DNA of 64,000 bases from Schizophyllum amplum (Eukaryota; Basidiomycota; Agaricomycetes; Agaricales; Schizophyllaceae): NCBI GenBank assembly GCA_007026445.1, contig VDMD01000006.1, positions 186,001 to 250,000 of the forward strand, read 5' to 3'. Under the pieces are notes generated by a model. It was given only the letters and a program-made list of their open reading frames with translations. It ran no database searches and was not told the origin of the DNA. A program made the translations under genes and the position numbers. Shown piece by piece: positions 22,502 to 33,516 of the stretch (position 1 is its first letter; each line of letters opens with the position of its first letter).

Positions 22502-23412
22502 ATGATCTGCCCATTGGGTCTCGGTCTTCTACTCCTCGGCGGTGCTCTCGCAGCTCCTGCAGGGACGAGCTCTGAGGCGGCTGTGTCATTAATGTCGCAG
22601 ACGCTGAAGGGGCCAGCGGCGTCTCTCTCCGCGCTGTCATCGGCGGCAGCTGCGACGTCTTCAACGGCTCCCTCTGTGAGCGCTGACGGCCAGGCGACGG
22701 TGACCCCAGTCTCCGAGACTGTGAATCCCGTTCCGACGGCTGCGAACGGCGCTGCTTGGGACCCGTCGGGTGAGTCAGTTGACGCTCAGCCCGTCAGGGG
22801 CGCTCTTGGAGGTGAATAATCCACGACGACTTCTTTTGCTTGGCTAAAGTAACTTCCTTTTCTAGCGCCCTTCGCCGGGCCCTCGAACAACCTGATCGAC
22901 CATCAGAATCCAGACTTCCTAGGTACGTGCAACCTGTCTCTATGTGCTCCCAAAATATCTTACTGTAAAGCGATATTTAGCCCCGCCGAGTACTGACTTC
23001 GGGAGCGTCGGCGCTGCGAAATGGTCGCTATCGCTCAGCCCCATGCGCCTGTTATCCGGTGGATGGGTGCACCAGGAGGATGAGACCGTCATGCCGCTCG
23101 CGGATGGTGACTCCTCTCAAACCTTGGCGGTCTAATCAGGTGCTCATCCTCTTATAGAAATGGCCGGTGCCATCAGTAGGTCTTAGGCCTCCCACACCAG
23201 AATAACTTGCTCAACAAAGGCATTCAGTCCATCTGGAACCCGGTGCGATCCGCGAGATGCATTGGCACAGCATCGCGGAGTGGGTGTACCTGATCAGCGT
23301 GAGCTTCTACCGCCGATAATAGCTGAAAAACGAATCCTGATGTTTGGGTCAACAGGGCACGACTCAGGTCTCCGCGGTGGACCAGAAAGGCAGAAGCACC
23401 TTCGCGACAGCG
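22502..23412 (+). pseudogene. Oxalate decarboxylase, 5' segment (gene split by retroelements)
   Basis: Bicupin oxalate decarboxylase converts oxalate to formate and CO2 with Mn and is secreted by wood-decay fungi. Exon 1 (22502-22811) has a signal peptide (MICPLGLGLLLLGGALAAPAG) and an Ala/Ser/Thr-rich linker. The next exons give FAGPSNNLIDHQNPDFL (22866-22922) and APPSTDFGSVGAAKWSLSLS with RLLSGGWVHQE (from 22981). Then comes LEPGAIREMHWHSIAEWVYLIS, the first cupin HxHx4E metal motif. The last exon reads TTQVSAVDQKGRSTFATA and ends at 23412 on a GTCAGT donor. Eight bases into that intron a Gypsy element begins. Short exons near 23155-23230 are my best splice guess. The segment itself looks undecayed, so the break is recent. 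Confidence 0.85.
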
Positions 23413-23415
23413 GTC

Positions 23416-23420
23416 AGTCT
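23416..23420 (+). repeat. Left target-site duplication of Gypsy element (AGTCT)
   Basis: AGTCT directly precedes the 5' LTR and recurs at 52637-52641 directly after the 3' LTR. Removing the element plus one copy restores a ~51-nt GT-AG intron of the decarboxylase. Confidence 0.9.
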
Positions 23421-24102
23421 TGTGGTACGGATGGACTATGGACATGCTCGACGGCCTACGGGCCGTACTTACTTATTGTATTCTTGTGACACGCGCACGT
23501 GAGCGTGACTCTTGGTTAAGCGGCGGTAGATCTGCCGTAATATCATCTTGCTTTTACCCATCGTCTCGTCTGCTTCGTGCCTCGTGTCTCGTCTCGTCGC
23601 CCTCCGCGGTACGTCCCGTACCAGCGGCGGGCTCCTATCACTGACAGCCCGCGGCGGATGCTTCACATCCAGCACGCGGGCTCATATCACTGACAGCCCT
23701 TGGCGGATGCTCAGCCATCCAGCTCTAGGGCTCACTTAGGTACGCGCGCCGTCTACGGCTACCGCGAGTGCCTTCAGCGGCACCTGCGCCTTCAGCGGCG
23801 TTCAGCGCCTCCGCGGCGTATCCCGCCCTCACGACGTCCTGCGCCTCTGCGGCGTCACGATCGTTTGGGCGCTCGGCCCCTGGGAGCTCACGCCCCCAGG
23901 ACCTCGCCTTCAGCGGCGATCCCCTATGCTCTCCCCGCTCTCTCCCTTTCACCTCATTCACATTCCTTACGCGCTCAGGCAGCGCTCTATTCCTATTCTA
24001 CTCCTTCCACGTCGCCTCCCGTACTACCCCCTCGGCGACGCCTACAGTCCTACCCATCTCGCCGGAGCTCTCTCCGAACGCTCGATGTACGACCGCATCA
24101 CA
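23421..24102 (+). repeat. 5' LTR of Gypsy element
   Basis: 682 bp, starts TGTGGTACGG and ends GCATCACA. It matches 36273-36308 joined to 51991-52636 almost perfectly. Confidence 0.92.
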
Positions 24103-24103
24103 A

Positions 24104-24120
24104 TGGTGGCATGACCGCGG
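24104..24120 (+). other. Candidate primer-binding site
   Basis: TGGTGGCATGACCGCGG begins one base after the 5' LTR. The TGG start fits pairing with a tRNA CCA end; the tRNA was not identified. Confidence 0.55.
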
Positions 24121-24326
24121 AGCTTCGACGAGATGGCTACCCTTTCGACGACAGCTCCCGTCGCTATCTGCTTAGCGACATCACGGAAATTCTTCAGACA
24201 AGACGGGACCAAATTCGAGCTTCCGAATCTGCCCGGTTACGAGGCACAGGGAGACCGCTACTCCCGCCGTCCTTAAAGGAGCCGGGCTAGCTCTCGTCAG
24301 TCCTGTCTCCACCCTCGCCTACATCG

Positions 24327-27300
24327 TTGCTCGACATGTCGCAAACTTCGAACCGCTCCAAACGCTACCAAAAGCGACAAGCCGTAAATCCCCCTCCGGA
24401 TCCTGTACACCCTCGAACTCCCCCCGATCGTGCCGCTGAGGCAGCGGAGGAATCTCCGTCTTCTAATCGCACCGTGTCGAATGCCCCCGCGGGACGGGAC
24501 CATCCTGCGGAGGCGCCGCGTGGGGCGTCGGAGGATGCGACCCCTCCAACAGCCGGAGCGCTTCCCGTAGCGTCTGGCTCGTTGGAGACCCCCGCAGCGT
24601 ACGCCATCGCCGTCCCCTCCCCGTTCCTCCCGAGGACGGCCGCGTCAATTCTGGCGCCGACGGAAGACGAAGGGCCTCAAGTGGCCTCGCCGACGCCGCA
24701 AGCCCCTCCCGGACTCTCTAACATCTCGCTGTCCTCAAGCGCGCGTGACGTTCAGAGCATTTCGGCGGCGCTCCACTCCCACTCGTCGGCAGAACGGGAG
24801 GAGGAGTCGCGCTCCCCCTTGCCAGTCTACTGGGGTACGAACTTCGGCTGCTACGACGAGAACTTGGAGGAATCGGTGGAGCGCCTATGCGGCGGGTTAT
24901 GGAACGAAGGAGAGGAGGAGGACCCGCTCGCCCCCTATGGCGCCATCGACGGTGTACTTCCTGGCAAAAGTACCTACAAAACGCACGTTATCCGCTGCGC
25001 CGTCATGCGCTACGAGTCTCATCACCGCGACCACATCTGGGACTGCTTCTCGGAGGGAGTCGAAACCTTGAAGGTCGTCCCCCTCAACCCTACGGTTCTG
25101 TGGGCTTTCGTCAGCCCGGACGACATGTCCAAGCAGCTCCACTGTGTCAATCCCTTGTACCTCCAGACGATCTCGCACCTGGCAGTCGCCGGGAACCAGA
25201 TCATCTCGGCCATCGGGAACTTCTTCGAGACGCCTAACCGACAAATCTTCTTGGTCGATCCCGGCTACAAACTCCTCGAGATCGTTGGAGGGCACGAGGA
25301 CGCGCAGGAAGTTATACTAGCGCTCGTATCTCTCCTACGGCGGCTGCAAGTGGCGGACCGTTACATCGAGTCGCGCCTTCAAGCCCTGACTCGGATCTTG
25401 GCGAACGAAATCGAGTTAGGCGACCTCGCTTCCCAGAAGTCCACGCTCTCCTCGATTCGTTCCCGTTTCGGGACGTCCTCACCCCGCATGGAGCTGGCAA
25501 AGCTCGCTATGCGTCCTGACTACCGAGAAAAGTTCGACGTGATCGACGCCGTCAAGGCGAAGGAATTGGAGGAATACTATCGCCAGGATGGACGGGTACC
25601 TTACACGGCCGTCTACCGAGCAGACCGCCCCAGCTCTCGCGCTTCCGCTGTCTCCGAGCGAGCCTCTACGAGGGGGCCTTGGTCCTTAGGCCCCTCCCAG
25701 GATGCCGTGGCTCCGGCGCCTTATGTGGCGCGACCCCGGCCGAACGACGAACTACTCGTGGCTCCCTCTATATCTATCATGCAACCACGGCAGGCGCCTC
25801 GATCGTCGAGTGACACTCTATCTACGCTGGGGCAGCGACGACACCATGTACGTTCCATCATGGGATATTCCGTTCCTACCGAGGAGACGGAATTGAAGGA
25901 TGGGGGGCCATTGTTGCAGCGGTCGAACGTAGCAGCGCCTGCAGCGGCGAGTGCTACCGCTCCTCTGGCCTTGAGGCGCGCCCGTTTCACCAACCTGGAA
26001 CGGGAAGTCCCTCCGCACTGGAATCTGGGAGGACGAGGCGGCGACCCCGCATCCGCCGAAGCCCCTATCGAGGAGGGCTTGAGCGCTACGCAGTGGGGAG
26101 GTAGCCATACCATCACCGTCCCCGCGTCCGGTCAGTACGGCGGCCAACCCGCGCCCGACCAATCTAAGGAGCCGTCGGGACCGGGAAGGCTACCACCGGG
26201 CGGTTCGGGGCGACCGAACGGTGGTCCCGGGTTCCCTGGATTTGGAGGACCTGGTGGTTTCGGGGGAGGCCCCCCGGGTGGAGGCGGCCCCCCAGGCGCT
26301 GGCCCTCCCGGAGGCGGAGGCCCTCCCGGAGGAGGAGGCCCCCCTGGAGGCGGCGGTGCGCCTACCCCTCATTTCATAGGATGGCCCGGCAACCCCGCTC
26401 CGAACGGCGGCCCTCCTGGCGGCCCTCCTGGCGGTCCCCCAGACGGCAACGGGCCGCCTGCGGATGATCCCGACGCTCAGCTACCGCCTCCAGCGCCTTC
26501 AGTGGCGAAGGAAGAGCAGTGGCAGATGAATCGGAAGATTCCGTTGAGCGATATTCCATCTTGGAACGGATTGGGATCCACCCTCATCGACTACCTCATC
26601 GAGCTTCAGGAGTTAGCACGCCTCGGCCCTCTCGTGCAGGCCGGCGTCGCTCAGTACGCTCCGCGTCGATGGTCGGGACCGGGCAATTCCTGGTGGAGGA
26701 CCTTACCCTTCGGCGCTCGCGTACAGATCACCAGCTCCTGGGACTCGCTCATGCTTGCGATCCGAGACCACTTTATGGACGATCGATGGATCCGCGACCG
26801 TACGACCGAGTTCAACGAGATGGAGTTCCGCAAGGGCAATCGTACGGAGACGCCCCTGGAGTACCTACAGCGTCGTATTCGCATGGCGTACTTCCTGCAC
26901 TACAACCTCGGCGACACGCACAACTTCGTGTACGAGGTACTGCGGAACATACCTTCCGAGTGGAGAGCGACTCTTAACGAGCAGCTCCAAGGCAACGTCT
27001 ACGAGCTCGAGAACGCCGCACACTTCTTCGAGACTTCGTTGCTCAGCATGTGGGACTTACATCAACGTTCCCGAGCCACGGCTCCCACTACTAGCGCTCC
27101 CACCCCAGGCCGCTTCTACTTTAAGAAAGGAGCCCGGCCGGTGGAAGTGGAGGTCATACCGGACGACGAGGGCAATCAACTCGACTCGATCCCCTTCGAG
27201 GAAGGCATCCTGCTGGAGGAAAGGACCCCGGTAAAGGAGGCAGCCGCAGCCGATGCGCGGCGTGCCCAGAAGCCGAGCCAAGGGAAGACGGATTGGCCCA

Positions 27301-30300
27301 AGGGTCGTACGATAAACGGACACGCCTTCCCTCGCCGCGACGACGTCAAGAGTAACATCGCGCCGCTCAAGGGCGACTGCTTCATATGCACCAGCCCGAA
27401 TCATTACGCTCGTGATTGCCCTCACTACGGCCGTTGGGACGCCATGCGCCGCGCGAATCTCGTGGAGTTTGACGAAGAACTTTTAGATATGTCAGATCGT
27501 GAATATGTCGCTATGCTTGTGTCGACGCAATCTACTTCTTCTTCCGCTTATGATGGAGTGAACTCTGCATTCAGAACCTTGAACGAGGCCGTACGTACGG
27601 GAGCCTGGGCAATGAGCGTGAATATCACCGCCCCCGCCTCTAACCGTAACGAGAGGCGTTCCCGTGCTGAAGATCACGCTAAGGCCCTTCGGCATAAAGG
27701 CAAACAACGGGCCAGCCCATCACCCATACCTCGGCGAGAACGGCGAGCCTCCCCCAAACCCGGATCGGCAGCTGCCTTCGCGGCGAACAGACATGGGGCG
27801 ATAGAAGTACCGACTTTCAGAGCCTCCGCGGCGGATAGTCCCATCTTCTATGCGCCTAAGGTCGCTTCCCATCCCGCAGGATATGGTGCGCTCGATGCTC
27901 GTTCTCTGCAGTGCTCAGTATCCATCGGCTCTCCCGACGCGGAACCCATAAGCGGCCGATTGGATTCCGGTGCCGACTTAACCCTGATTTCCGAAGAATA
28001 CTTCAACTCCGTACCGGATCTGCCTCCGCCACGAGAAGGAATGAGGATGAAGCTCTACCATCTGACGGGTGAAGCTTCTCTGCTCGGGTACACGACCTTC
28101 TCGATGTTCACTACTACCGACACTGGCGAAAGGATATGTTTCGAGGTCGAAGCCTACGTCGTACGCGGCATGAAAGTGCCTTTACTTCTAGGCGAGGATT
28201 TCCACACGGCCTATGAGCTCAGCGTTCAGCGCTACGCCAACGGCACCTCTTCGGTGCGGGTAGGCCGTTCCGGTCGCGTCATACCCGCTTCGTCGTCTCG
28301 ACGAGTCAGCGCCGGCTTCATGGTCCTGAAGAGAGACAACAGTCAGTCATTCGTGCGCGCTCGTGGCCGGAAACGGGCCAAGGCTAAGGCACGGCGTTCG
28401 AAAGCCGATCCCGTACCAGTCTACGCTGCCGATGATTATATTATCGTGCAAGGTAGCGTTCACAACATACGCATCGACGCGCCTATGGAAGATAGGGAGG
28501 ACTGGCTGATTGACCGTTTGGCGATCGGTACGGAAGACGGCTCCGTCATGGCCGCCCCCCTCACTTGGGTGAACTCCTCCTCTCCTTATGTCCCGATGGC
28601 AAACCCCGGCTCTCGCCCTCACTTTATTCGTAAAGGTGACATCGTCGGTTACTTGTGCAGCCCCGACGACTGGATTGACAAGCCGGTCAATGACGAAGAG
28701 CGCCAACGATATGCGGCGTCTTTGGAGGTCATCGAGACGGTGATCCAGGGTTCCTTGCGGCAGCAGGATCTTCATGCGCCGCCTGCACCAGCCGCGTCGG
28801 CAGGCGCCGGTCCCTGTCCCCCAGGAGACAAAGCGGGCGACGCTGATGAGGAGTTGTGGGGACCCAAGACGACGGCTTTACCAGATGAGCCTCTGCCGGA
28901 CTTGCCCGTCGACGAACTCGTCAACCTGGGTCCTGATATACCCGACGAATACAAGGGTCCGTTGGCGGAGGTCCTACGACGCAACGCTCGTGCTTTCGGC
29001 GTTGGGGGGCGACTAGGCGAAGTACCCACCAAGGTCCGCATACCGCTCAAGGAAGGTTCCCAGCCAGTATCCCTCCCAGGTTACGGCGCGTCGCCCTTGA
29101 AACGAGAAGTCATCGAAAAGCAGGTCAATGAGTGGCTTGAGAAGGAAGTCATCGAAGCTTCTCAGAGCCCGTGGGGCTTCCCAGTGGTCGTGGTATTCCG
29201 CAATGGCAAGGCGCGGTGCGCCATCGACTACCGTCGGCTCAACGCAATGACCATACCGGACGAGTTCCCGATTCCTCGGCAGTCGGAAATCATACAGACC
29301 TTGTCGGGTGCCCAGGTCATCAGCTCCTTCGACGCTCTCGCTGGTTTCACGCAGTTGAGCATGGCGGACGAGGACAAGGAGAAGACGGCCTTCCGCAGCC
29401 ATATGGGCCTGTACCAGTTCAAACGCATGCCATTCGGCCTTCGTAACGGGCCGTCGGTCTTCCAACGAGTTATGCAAAGCGTCCTTTCACCGTACCTCTG
29501 GTTATTCGCTCTGGTGTATATCGACGATATCGTGATCTTCTCGAAATCTTGGGACGATCACCTGGTGCATCTAGAGAAGGTTCTCAGCGCCATCGCGGCG
29601 TCCGGCATCACCCTCTCGCCCAAGAAGTGTTTCATCGGCTTTTCGTCCATCTTGTTGTTGGGACAGAAGGTGTCGCGGCTTGGCCTCTCCACCCACGAGG
29701 AGAAAATACAGGCCATCCAGGAACTTGAACGACCGAAGAACGTCGGCGACCTCCAGCGATTCCTGGGGATGGTCGTGTACTTCTCCATGTACATTCCGTT
29801 CTACTCCTACATCGCGTCGCCTCTCTTCCGCCTACTCAAGAAGGGCTGCAAGTGGGCTTGGGAAGCCGAGCATGAGATTGCGTTCCAGCAGGCGAAGGAT
29901 GCGCTGATGGAAGCGCCGGTGCTGGGCCACCCCATGATGGGTCGACCATACCGTCTCTACACGGATGCCTCCGACTTCGCGCTGGGCGCCTGCCTACAGC
30001 AGGTCCAACCCATCAAGGTCGCCGACCTGCAAGGGACAGCGGCGTACAAGCGCCTGGAATCGGCTTGGTCGAAAGGCCTGCCGGTGCCTTCCATGTACAC
30101 GACCTATAAGGACTCTGCTGAGCAGGACGCCCCGGATCAGTGGGCAGCCACTCTGGACGATACGACAGTGCACGTCGAACGCGTTCTCATCTACTGGAGT
30201 CGTACTCTACAACCTGCGGAACGCAACTACAGTGCCACGGAACGTGAGGCATTGGGAGCGAAGGAAGCACTCGTGAAGTTTCAGCCAATTATCGAAGGCG

Positions 30301-32528
30301 AGCGCATCCTGCTCATCACCGATCACGCCGCTCTCCAGTGGGCGCGCGTCTACGAGAACGCAAATCGGCGGCTCGCGGCGTGGGGGGCAGTGTTTGCAGC
30401 TTATCCCAACCTGCGGATCATACACAGGCCTGGGCGCATACACTCCAACGTGGACCCGCTGTCGCGTCTACCCCGCGTGCCGCCTCATAGCTCCCCAACG
30501 CGCGATCGAGCAGCGCACATCCCTGTCGATGAGTCTAAGTTGTCCTGGCGCCAAGCGGCGGAGGACTCGGACAAAGCGACTCCCGCCCCTCGCGCAGCCT
30601 TTTCGGTCGAAGAAGGATCTCACGACGCTTTTGCGGGCGCCCTGTTCTGGGAAGAATTACTGGAGACCCCTCAGGGTCACTCGCCCTTCGCGGCTTACGC
30701 CATCCAAACGCGTCGTCAAAAGCGCATGGCGGAGAGCCCGGGCAGTCCCGAATTCAGGCCGGAGCCGGACTCACCAAATCCCGTCGACGTGCTAGCGCCT
30801 CCCAGTGGTGAAGCAAGTCGACCGGCTTCTCCTGCGCCCTCTAGCGGCGAGGAAAGCGACTCCGGCAGCGAAGAAGGGGATGATCTACCCTACCCCAAAG
30901 GCGATCATTGGACGCACCCTCCAGGGGTACCCGACTTCGAACCATCCGAGGAACCAGAGGCGCATCTCCTGGTAGAGCTGGCTCCGGAGCTCATCGCGCG
31001 ATTCGTCCGCGGCTATAAGGACGATGCTTTCTTCGCCAAGCATGTCGTGGACAAAGAGGCGAACGCTCAGACGCTACTCACGCCGTCGCGCTTTCAGAAG
31101 GGCCGTAACGGCCTTCTGTACTTTATCAACGCCGACTGGCAGTACCGTCTCTGCGTACCAAGAAGCGAAGTTAACTTCGTCTTGCGCCTGATCCACGATT
31201 CCCCTTTCGAGAGTGCGCATGCTGGTGCGACTCGCTTCATCTCCCGCCTCCGCGACACCTTCTTTTGGCCGTCAATGTTCAAGGACGCCGATCGATTCGC
31301 TCTGACCTGCGATATCTGCCAAAAGATCAAGTATGATCGCTCCGGCAAGAGTGGTGGCCTGCGACCCGCGCATGTCCCAAGACGCCCGTTCGAGACGGTG
31401 TCCCTCGATCTCATTACGGGCCTGCCACCTTCTGGGAAAGAAAAGTACACCGCCATCTTGGTCATCGTCGACAAACTCACCAAGTTCTCAATGTTCATAC
31501 CGACGTACAACCAGTTAAAGCGCGAGGACTTTGCACGGATCTTTGTGGAGAGGGTAGTGAACGTCTACGGCCTTCCCCAACGTATCATCACCGACCGGGA
31601 TGCGCGCTGGGCTACAGACTTCTGGAAGTCGGTGGTTTCCTTCTACGGCAGCAAGATGGCGCTGTCCTCGTCGCACCACCCGCAGACGGACGGACAGACT
31701 GAGGTTATGAACGCTATGCTCGAACAGATGCTGCGCGCCTACGCCACTCCCGACCGTACATCATGGGCGAAATGGCTTAGCGTGTTAGCCGCCTCGTACA
31801 ATTCTAGCGTCCACGCCTCCACGCGCTTCACCCCCAACTTCCTGCTGTACGGGTACAGCCCCAGCATGTTCGCTGGACTATTCGAGGCGTCCCCCAAGGA
31901 AGTACAGCGCCCACAGCTACACAGCAAGTTGGCTGAGGATTTCGTGGAGGAACTGGAACTGTACCGCGAAGCGGCTCGGGAATCAGTTGTCTTAGCTCAG
32001 GAAAGGCAGGCTCGCGCCTACAACAAGGGGCGGAAGCCGCCTATCGAGTTCAAGGAAGGCGACTGGGCTCTTGTCAATCCTCACGCCCTCGAACTGGTGG
32101 AATCTGAAGGGAACGGGGCCAAGCTCGTTCAACGCTCATTGGGACCATTTGAGGTCGTTGAGAAGATCAATCCGATGGTATACAGGCTGCGGCTCCCGGC
32201 GAACTACCCCATGCACACAGTCTTTAACCTGTCACATCTCAAGAAGTATCACCCTTCGCCAGCTCAATTTGGGGACCGTGCTACACTACCAGACCCACGG
32301 GGTGTATTACCTGAGCAAGAGGAGTATGAAGTAGAGGCCATCATGGGCCATCGCTTCACGAAGAGGAAAACTGGAAACCGTCTGCAATATCACGTCCGCT
32401 GGAAGAACTACGGGCCGGAGGACGACCTATGGATCTCGGAGAACGCGCTCCGTAACTCGCCCCTGCTCAGGGCAGAGTACTGGCGCATGAAGGAAGCGAT
32501 AACGGGCGAAAAGCCGCCCTCAGCTTGA
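24327..32528 (+). CDS. Gag-Pol polyprotein of Gypsy chromovirus
   Basis: A 2,733-aa single frame with gag fused to pol and no frameshift site. The N-terminal ~600 residues are poorly conserved. Residues ~622-718 are a Gly/Pro-rich collagen-like linker. A Gag capsid region (~780-910, FGARVQITSSWDSLMLAIRD) is followed by a zinc knuckle CX2CX4HX4C (C1018, C1021, H1026, C1031). The aspartic protease motif is LDSGAD at D1213. Reverse transcriptase spans ~1570-1760 with YIDD at 1731-1734; RNase H starts LYTDAS at D1880 with ITDHAAL later. Integrase has an HHCC zinc finger and catalytic D2361, D2423 and E2459 (D-D-35-E spacing). A C-terminal chromodomain (~2665-2720, LQYHVRWKNYGPEDDLWI) marks it as a chromovirus. 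All catalytic residues are present. Confidence 0.96.
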   Translation: MLDMSQTSNRSKRYQKRQAVNPPPDPVHPRTPPDRAAEAAEESPSSNRTVSNAPAGRDHPAEAPRGASEDATPPTAGALPVASGSLETPAAYAIAVPSPFLPRTAASILAPTEDEGPQVASPTPQAPPGLSNISLSSSARDVQSISAALHSHSSAEREEESRSPLPVYWGTNFGCYDENLEESVERLCGGLWNEGEEEDPLAPYGAIDGVLPGKSTYKTHVIRCAVMRYESHHRDHIWDCFSEGVETLKVVPLNPTVLWAFVSPDDMSKQLHCVNPLYLQTISHLAVAGNQIISAIGNFFETPNRQIFLVDPGYKLLEIVGGHEDAQEVILALVSLLRRLQVADRYIESRLQALTRILANEIELGDLASQKSTLSSIRSRFGTSSPRMELAKLAMRPDYREKFDVIDAVKAKELEEYYRQDGRVPYTAVYRADRPSSRASAVSERASTRGPWSLGPSQDAVAPAPYVARPRPNDELLVAPSISIMQPRQAPRSSSDTLSTLGQRRHHVRSIMGYSVPTEETELKDGGPLLQRSNVAAPAAASATAPLALRRARFTNLEREVPPHWNLGGRGGDPASAEAPIEEGLSATQWGGSHTITVPASGQYGGQPAPDQSKEPSGPGRLPPGGSGRPNGGPGFPGFGGPGGFGGGPPGGGGPPGAGPPGGGGPPGGGGPPGGGGAPTPHFIGWPGNPAPNGGPPGGPPGGPPDGNGPPADDPDAQLPPPAPSVAKEEQWQMNRKIPLSDIPSWNGLGSTLIDYLIELQELARLGPLVQAGVAQYAPRRWSGPGNSWWRTLPFGARVQITSSWDSLMLAIRDHFMDDRWIRDRTTEFNEMEFRKGNRTETPLEYLQRRIRMAYFLHYNLGDTHNFVYEVLRNIPSEWRATLNEQLQGNVYELENAAHFFETSLLSMWDLHQRSRATAPTTSAPTPGRFYFKKGARPVEVEVIPDDEGNQLDSIPFEEGILLEERTPVKEAAAADARRAQKPSQGKTDWPKGRTINGHAFPRRDDVKSNIAPLKGDCFICTSPNHYARDCPHYGRWDAMRRANLVEFDEELLDMSDREYVAMLVSTQSTSSSAYDGVNSAFRTLNEAVRTGAWAMSVNITAPASNRNERRSRAEDHAKALRHKGKQRASPSPIPRRERRASPKPGSAAAFAANRHGAIEVPTFRASAADSPIFYAPKVASHPAGYGALDARSLQCSVSIGSPDAEPISGRLDSGADLTLISEEYFNSVPDLPPPREGMRMKLYHLTGEASLLGYTTFSMFTTTDTGERICFEVEAYVVRGMKVPLLLGEDFHTAYELSVQRYANGTSSVRVGRSGRVIPASSSRRVSAGFMVLKRDNSQSFVRARGRKRAKAKARRSKADPVPVYAADDYIIVQGSVHNIRIDAPMEDREDWLIDRLAIGTEDGSVMAAPLTWVNSSSPYVPMANPGSRPHFIRKGDIVGYLCSPDDWIDKPVNDEERQRYAASLEVIETVIQGSLRQQDLHAPPAPAASAGAGPCPPGDKAGDADEELWGPKTTALPDEPLPDLPVDELVNLGPDIPDEYKGPLAEVLRRNARAFGVGGRLGEVPTKVRIPLKEGSQPVSLPGYGASPLKREVIEKQVNEWLEKEVIEASQSPWGFPVVVVFRNGKARCAIDYRRLNAMTIPDEFPIPRQSEIIQTLSGAQVISSFDALAGFTQLSMADEDKEKTAFRSHMGLYQFKRMPFGLRNGPSVFQRVMQSVLSPYLWLFALVYIDDIVIFSKSWDDHLVHLEKVLSAIAASGITLSPKKCFIGFSSILLLGQKVSRLGLSTHEEKIQAIQELERPKNVGDLQRFLGMVVYFSMYIPFYSYIASPLFRLLKKGCKWAWEAEHEIAFQQAKDALMEAPVLGHPMMGRPYRLYTDASDFALGACLQQVQPIKVADLQGTAAYKRLESAWSKGLPVPSMYTTYKDSAEQDAPDQWAATLDDTTVHVERVLIYWSRTLQPAERNYSATEREALGAKEALVKFQPIIEGERILLITDHAALQWARVYENANRRLAAWGAVFAAYPNLRIIHRPGRIHSNVDPLSRLPRVPPHSSPTRDRAAHIPVDESKLSWRQAAEDSDKATPAPRAAFSVEEGSHDAFAGALFWEELLETPQGHSPFAAYAIQTRRQKRMAESPGSPEFRPEPDSPNPVDVLAPPSGEASRPASPAPSSGEESDSGSEEGDDLPYPKGDHWTHPPGVPDFEPSEEPEAHLLVELAPELIARFVRGYKDDAFFAKHVVDKEANAQTLLTPSRFQKGRNGLLYFINADWQYRLCVPRSEVNFVLRLIHDSPFESAHAGATRFISRLRDTFFWPSMFKDADRFALTCDICQKIKYDRSGKSGGLRPAHVPRRPFETVSLDLITGLPPSGKEKYTAILVIVDKLTKFSMFIPTYNQLKREDFARIFVERVVNVYGLPQRIITDRDARWATDFWKSVVSFYGSKMALSSSHHPQTDGQTEVMNAMLEQMLRAYATPDRTSWAKWLSVLAASYNSSVHASTRFTPNFLLYGYSPSMFAGLFEASPKEVQRPQLHSKLAEDFVEELELYREAARESVVLAQERQARAYNKGRKPPIEFKEGDWALVNPHALELVESEGNGAKLVQRSLGPFEVVEKINPMVYRLRLPANYPMHTVFNLSHLKKYHPSPAQFGDRATLPDPRGVLPEQEEYEVEAIMGHRFTKRKTGNRLQYHVRWKNYGPEDDLWISENALRNSPLLRAEYWRMKEAITGEKPPSA

Positions 32529-32691
32529 CGTGTAGGCGCCGGCGTGGCGCACTCGTCATTTATCGCGATGGTGCCTGCTGCGGCATCACGTGACGTACAG
32601 CTTATCATTGATGGCAGCGAATCGACATTACTTAAAGGACGGCAAGATCATCGATCGTTTTCATTCTTGCTTCCCCCTCCCATCTGCTACG
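32529..32691 (+). other. Spacer between Gag-Pol stop and accessory ORF A
   Basis: 163 bp inside the retroelement. An upstream in-frame ATG for ORF A lies at 32590, so the spacer could be shorter. It may hold a promoter or a splice acceptor for a subgenomic RNA, but nothing decisive is visible. Confidence 0.4.
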
Positions 32692-33504
32692 ATGTCGGCT
32701 CCCCCGTCCGCCGCCGACCCTTCGACCAACAGCGCCAGAGGCGGCCATGCGCCCAGCGGCGAGCAAGCACCCAGCGGCGTCCCAGCGCCTGGTGCGAGCA
32801 TGTCGGGCAGCGGCGGGGCCACGGCCACGGCCGGGCCCGCGGCGTCCCCAGCGCCTGCCTGGCCGCTTACATTTCGTCAACCACGGCTCCCGTCGATCGC
32901 CAATTACGACCGGACGCCCGTAGCAGACGTTCAACTGGGATGGGTCCTCCCTTGGAGCTTCCGCGTTATACATCGCGTCCAGCCCGGATATACGCAAGAC
33001 TCACTCGACGCCGATCCTGTATCGGTGGGTCTCTGGTCGTGCAACATCGTCCCTATCTCTTCCTCGACGTCGGCGCACATTCCTTTTTTCCCCGGCATTG
33101 TCTTCGATCCCATCCGCCTCGATCCTTCCGAGGACATCACCGCCCCCGCCACGAACGTCTCCCAACGATACGCGGACGGCCATCTTGGACCCGGTGACCC
33201 CTGCGAACACGCCCAGTACTACAGGCCCGGGTACCCTCACTTGGCTTTCGTGCGACGGACCTCCCCTGATCTCGCTGGGCGATACCCCTCGTATCGAGTA
33301 GTTTTCCACTCGGGGAACACGGAGGTAGAGGCGAGCTCTAACCAGTGCTGCGCCACCTCCGCGTTCGTCGACGCCCTGCTCACCGAGAACGCCGAGCATG
33401 AGACGGTCATGCTTCGTCTCGCGGACGTTACGGGCCAAGCGTGGCCGGACGTCGCGACCCACCGTCCTTCCTACCCCAGCGAAAGCGACATCCGTATGCT
33501 GTGA
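32692..33504 (+). CDS. Retroelement accessory ORF A, unknown function
   Basis: A 270-aa frame (or 304 aa from the ATG at 32590) directly downstream of pol in the position where env or other third ORFs sit. The first ~60 residues are Ala/Gly/Pro/Ser-rich (MSAPPSAADPSTNSARGG). The rest looks globular, with repeated aromatic strands (LPWSFRVIHRVQPGY, HAQYYRPGYPHLAFVRR, YPSYRVVFHSGNTEVEAS). I find no signal peptide, no membrane segment and no retroviral motif, so it is not an obvious envelope. It stops 12 nt before the next ORF. I do not recognise the family. Confidence 0.7.
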   Translation: MSAPPSAADPSTNSARGGHAPSGEQAPSGVPAPGASMSGSGGATATAGPAASPAPAWPLTFRQPRLPSIANYDRTPVADVQLGWVLPWSFRVIHRVQPGYTQDSLDADPVSVGLWSCNIVPISSSTSAHIPFFPGIVFDPIRLDPSEDITAPATNVSQRYADGHLGPGDPCEHAQYYRPGYPHLAFVRRTSPDLAGRYPSYRVVFHSGNTEVEASSNQCCATSAFVDALLTENAEHETVMLRLADVTGQAWPDVATHRPSYPSESDIRML

Positions 33505-33516
33505 TCGCTCGCCAGC

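Noticed and set aside
23700..24290. Overlapping long frames in the 5' LTR and leader
   Set aside because: They recur in the 3' LTR copy, use several frames at once and are explained by GC-rich LTR sequence.
32692..33504. Accessory ORF A as a retroviral-type envelope
   Set aside because: It has the right position but no signal peptide, transmembrane helix or glycoprotein-like cysteine pattern.
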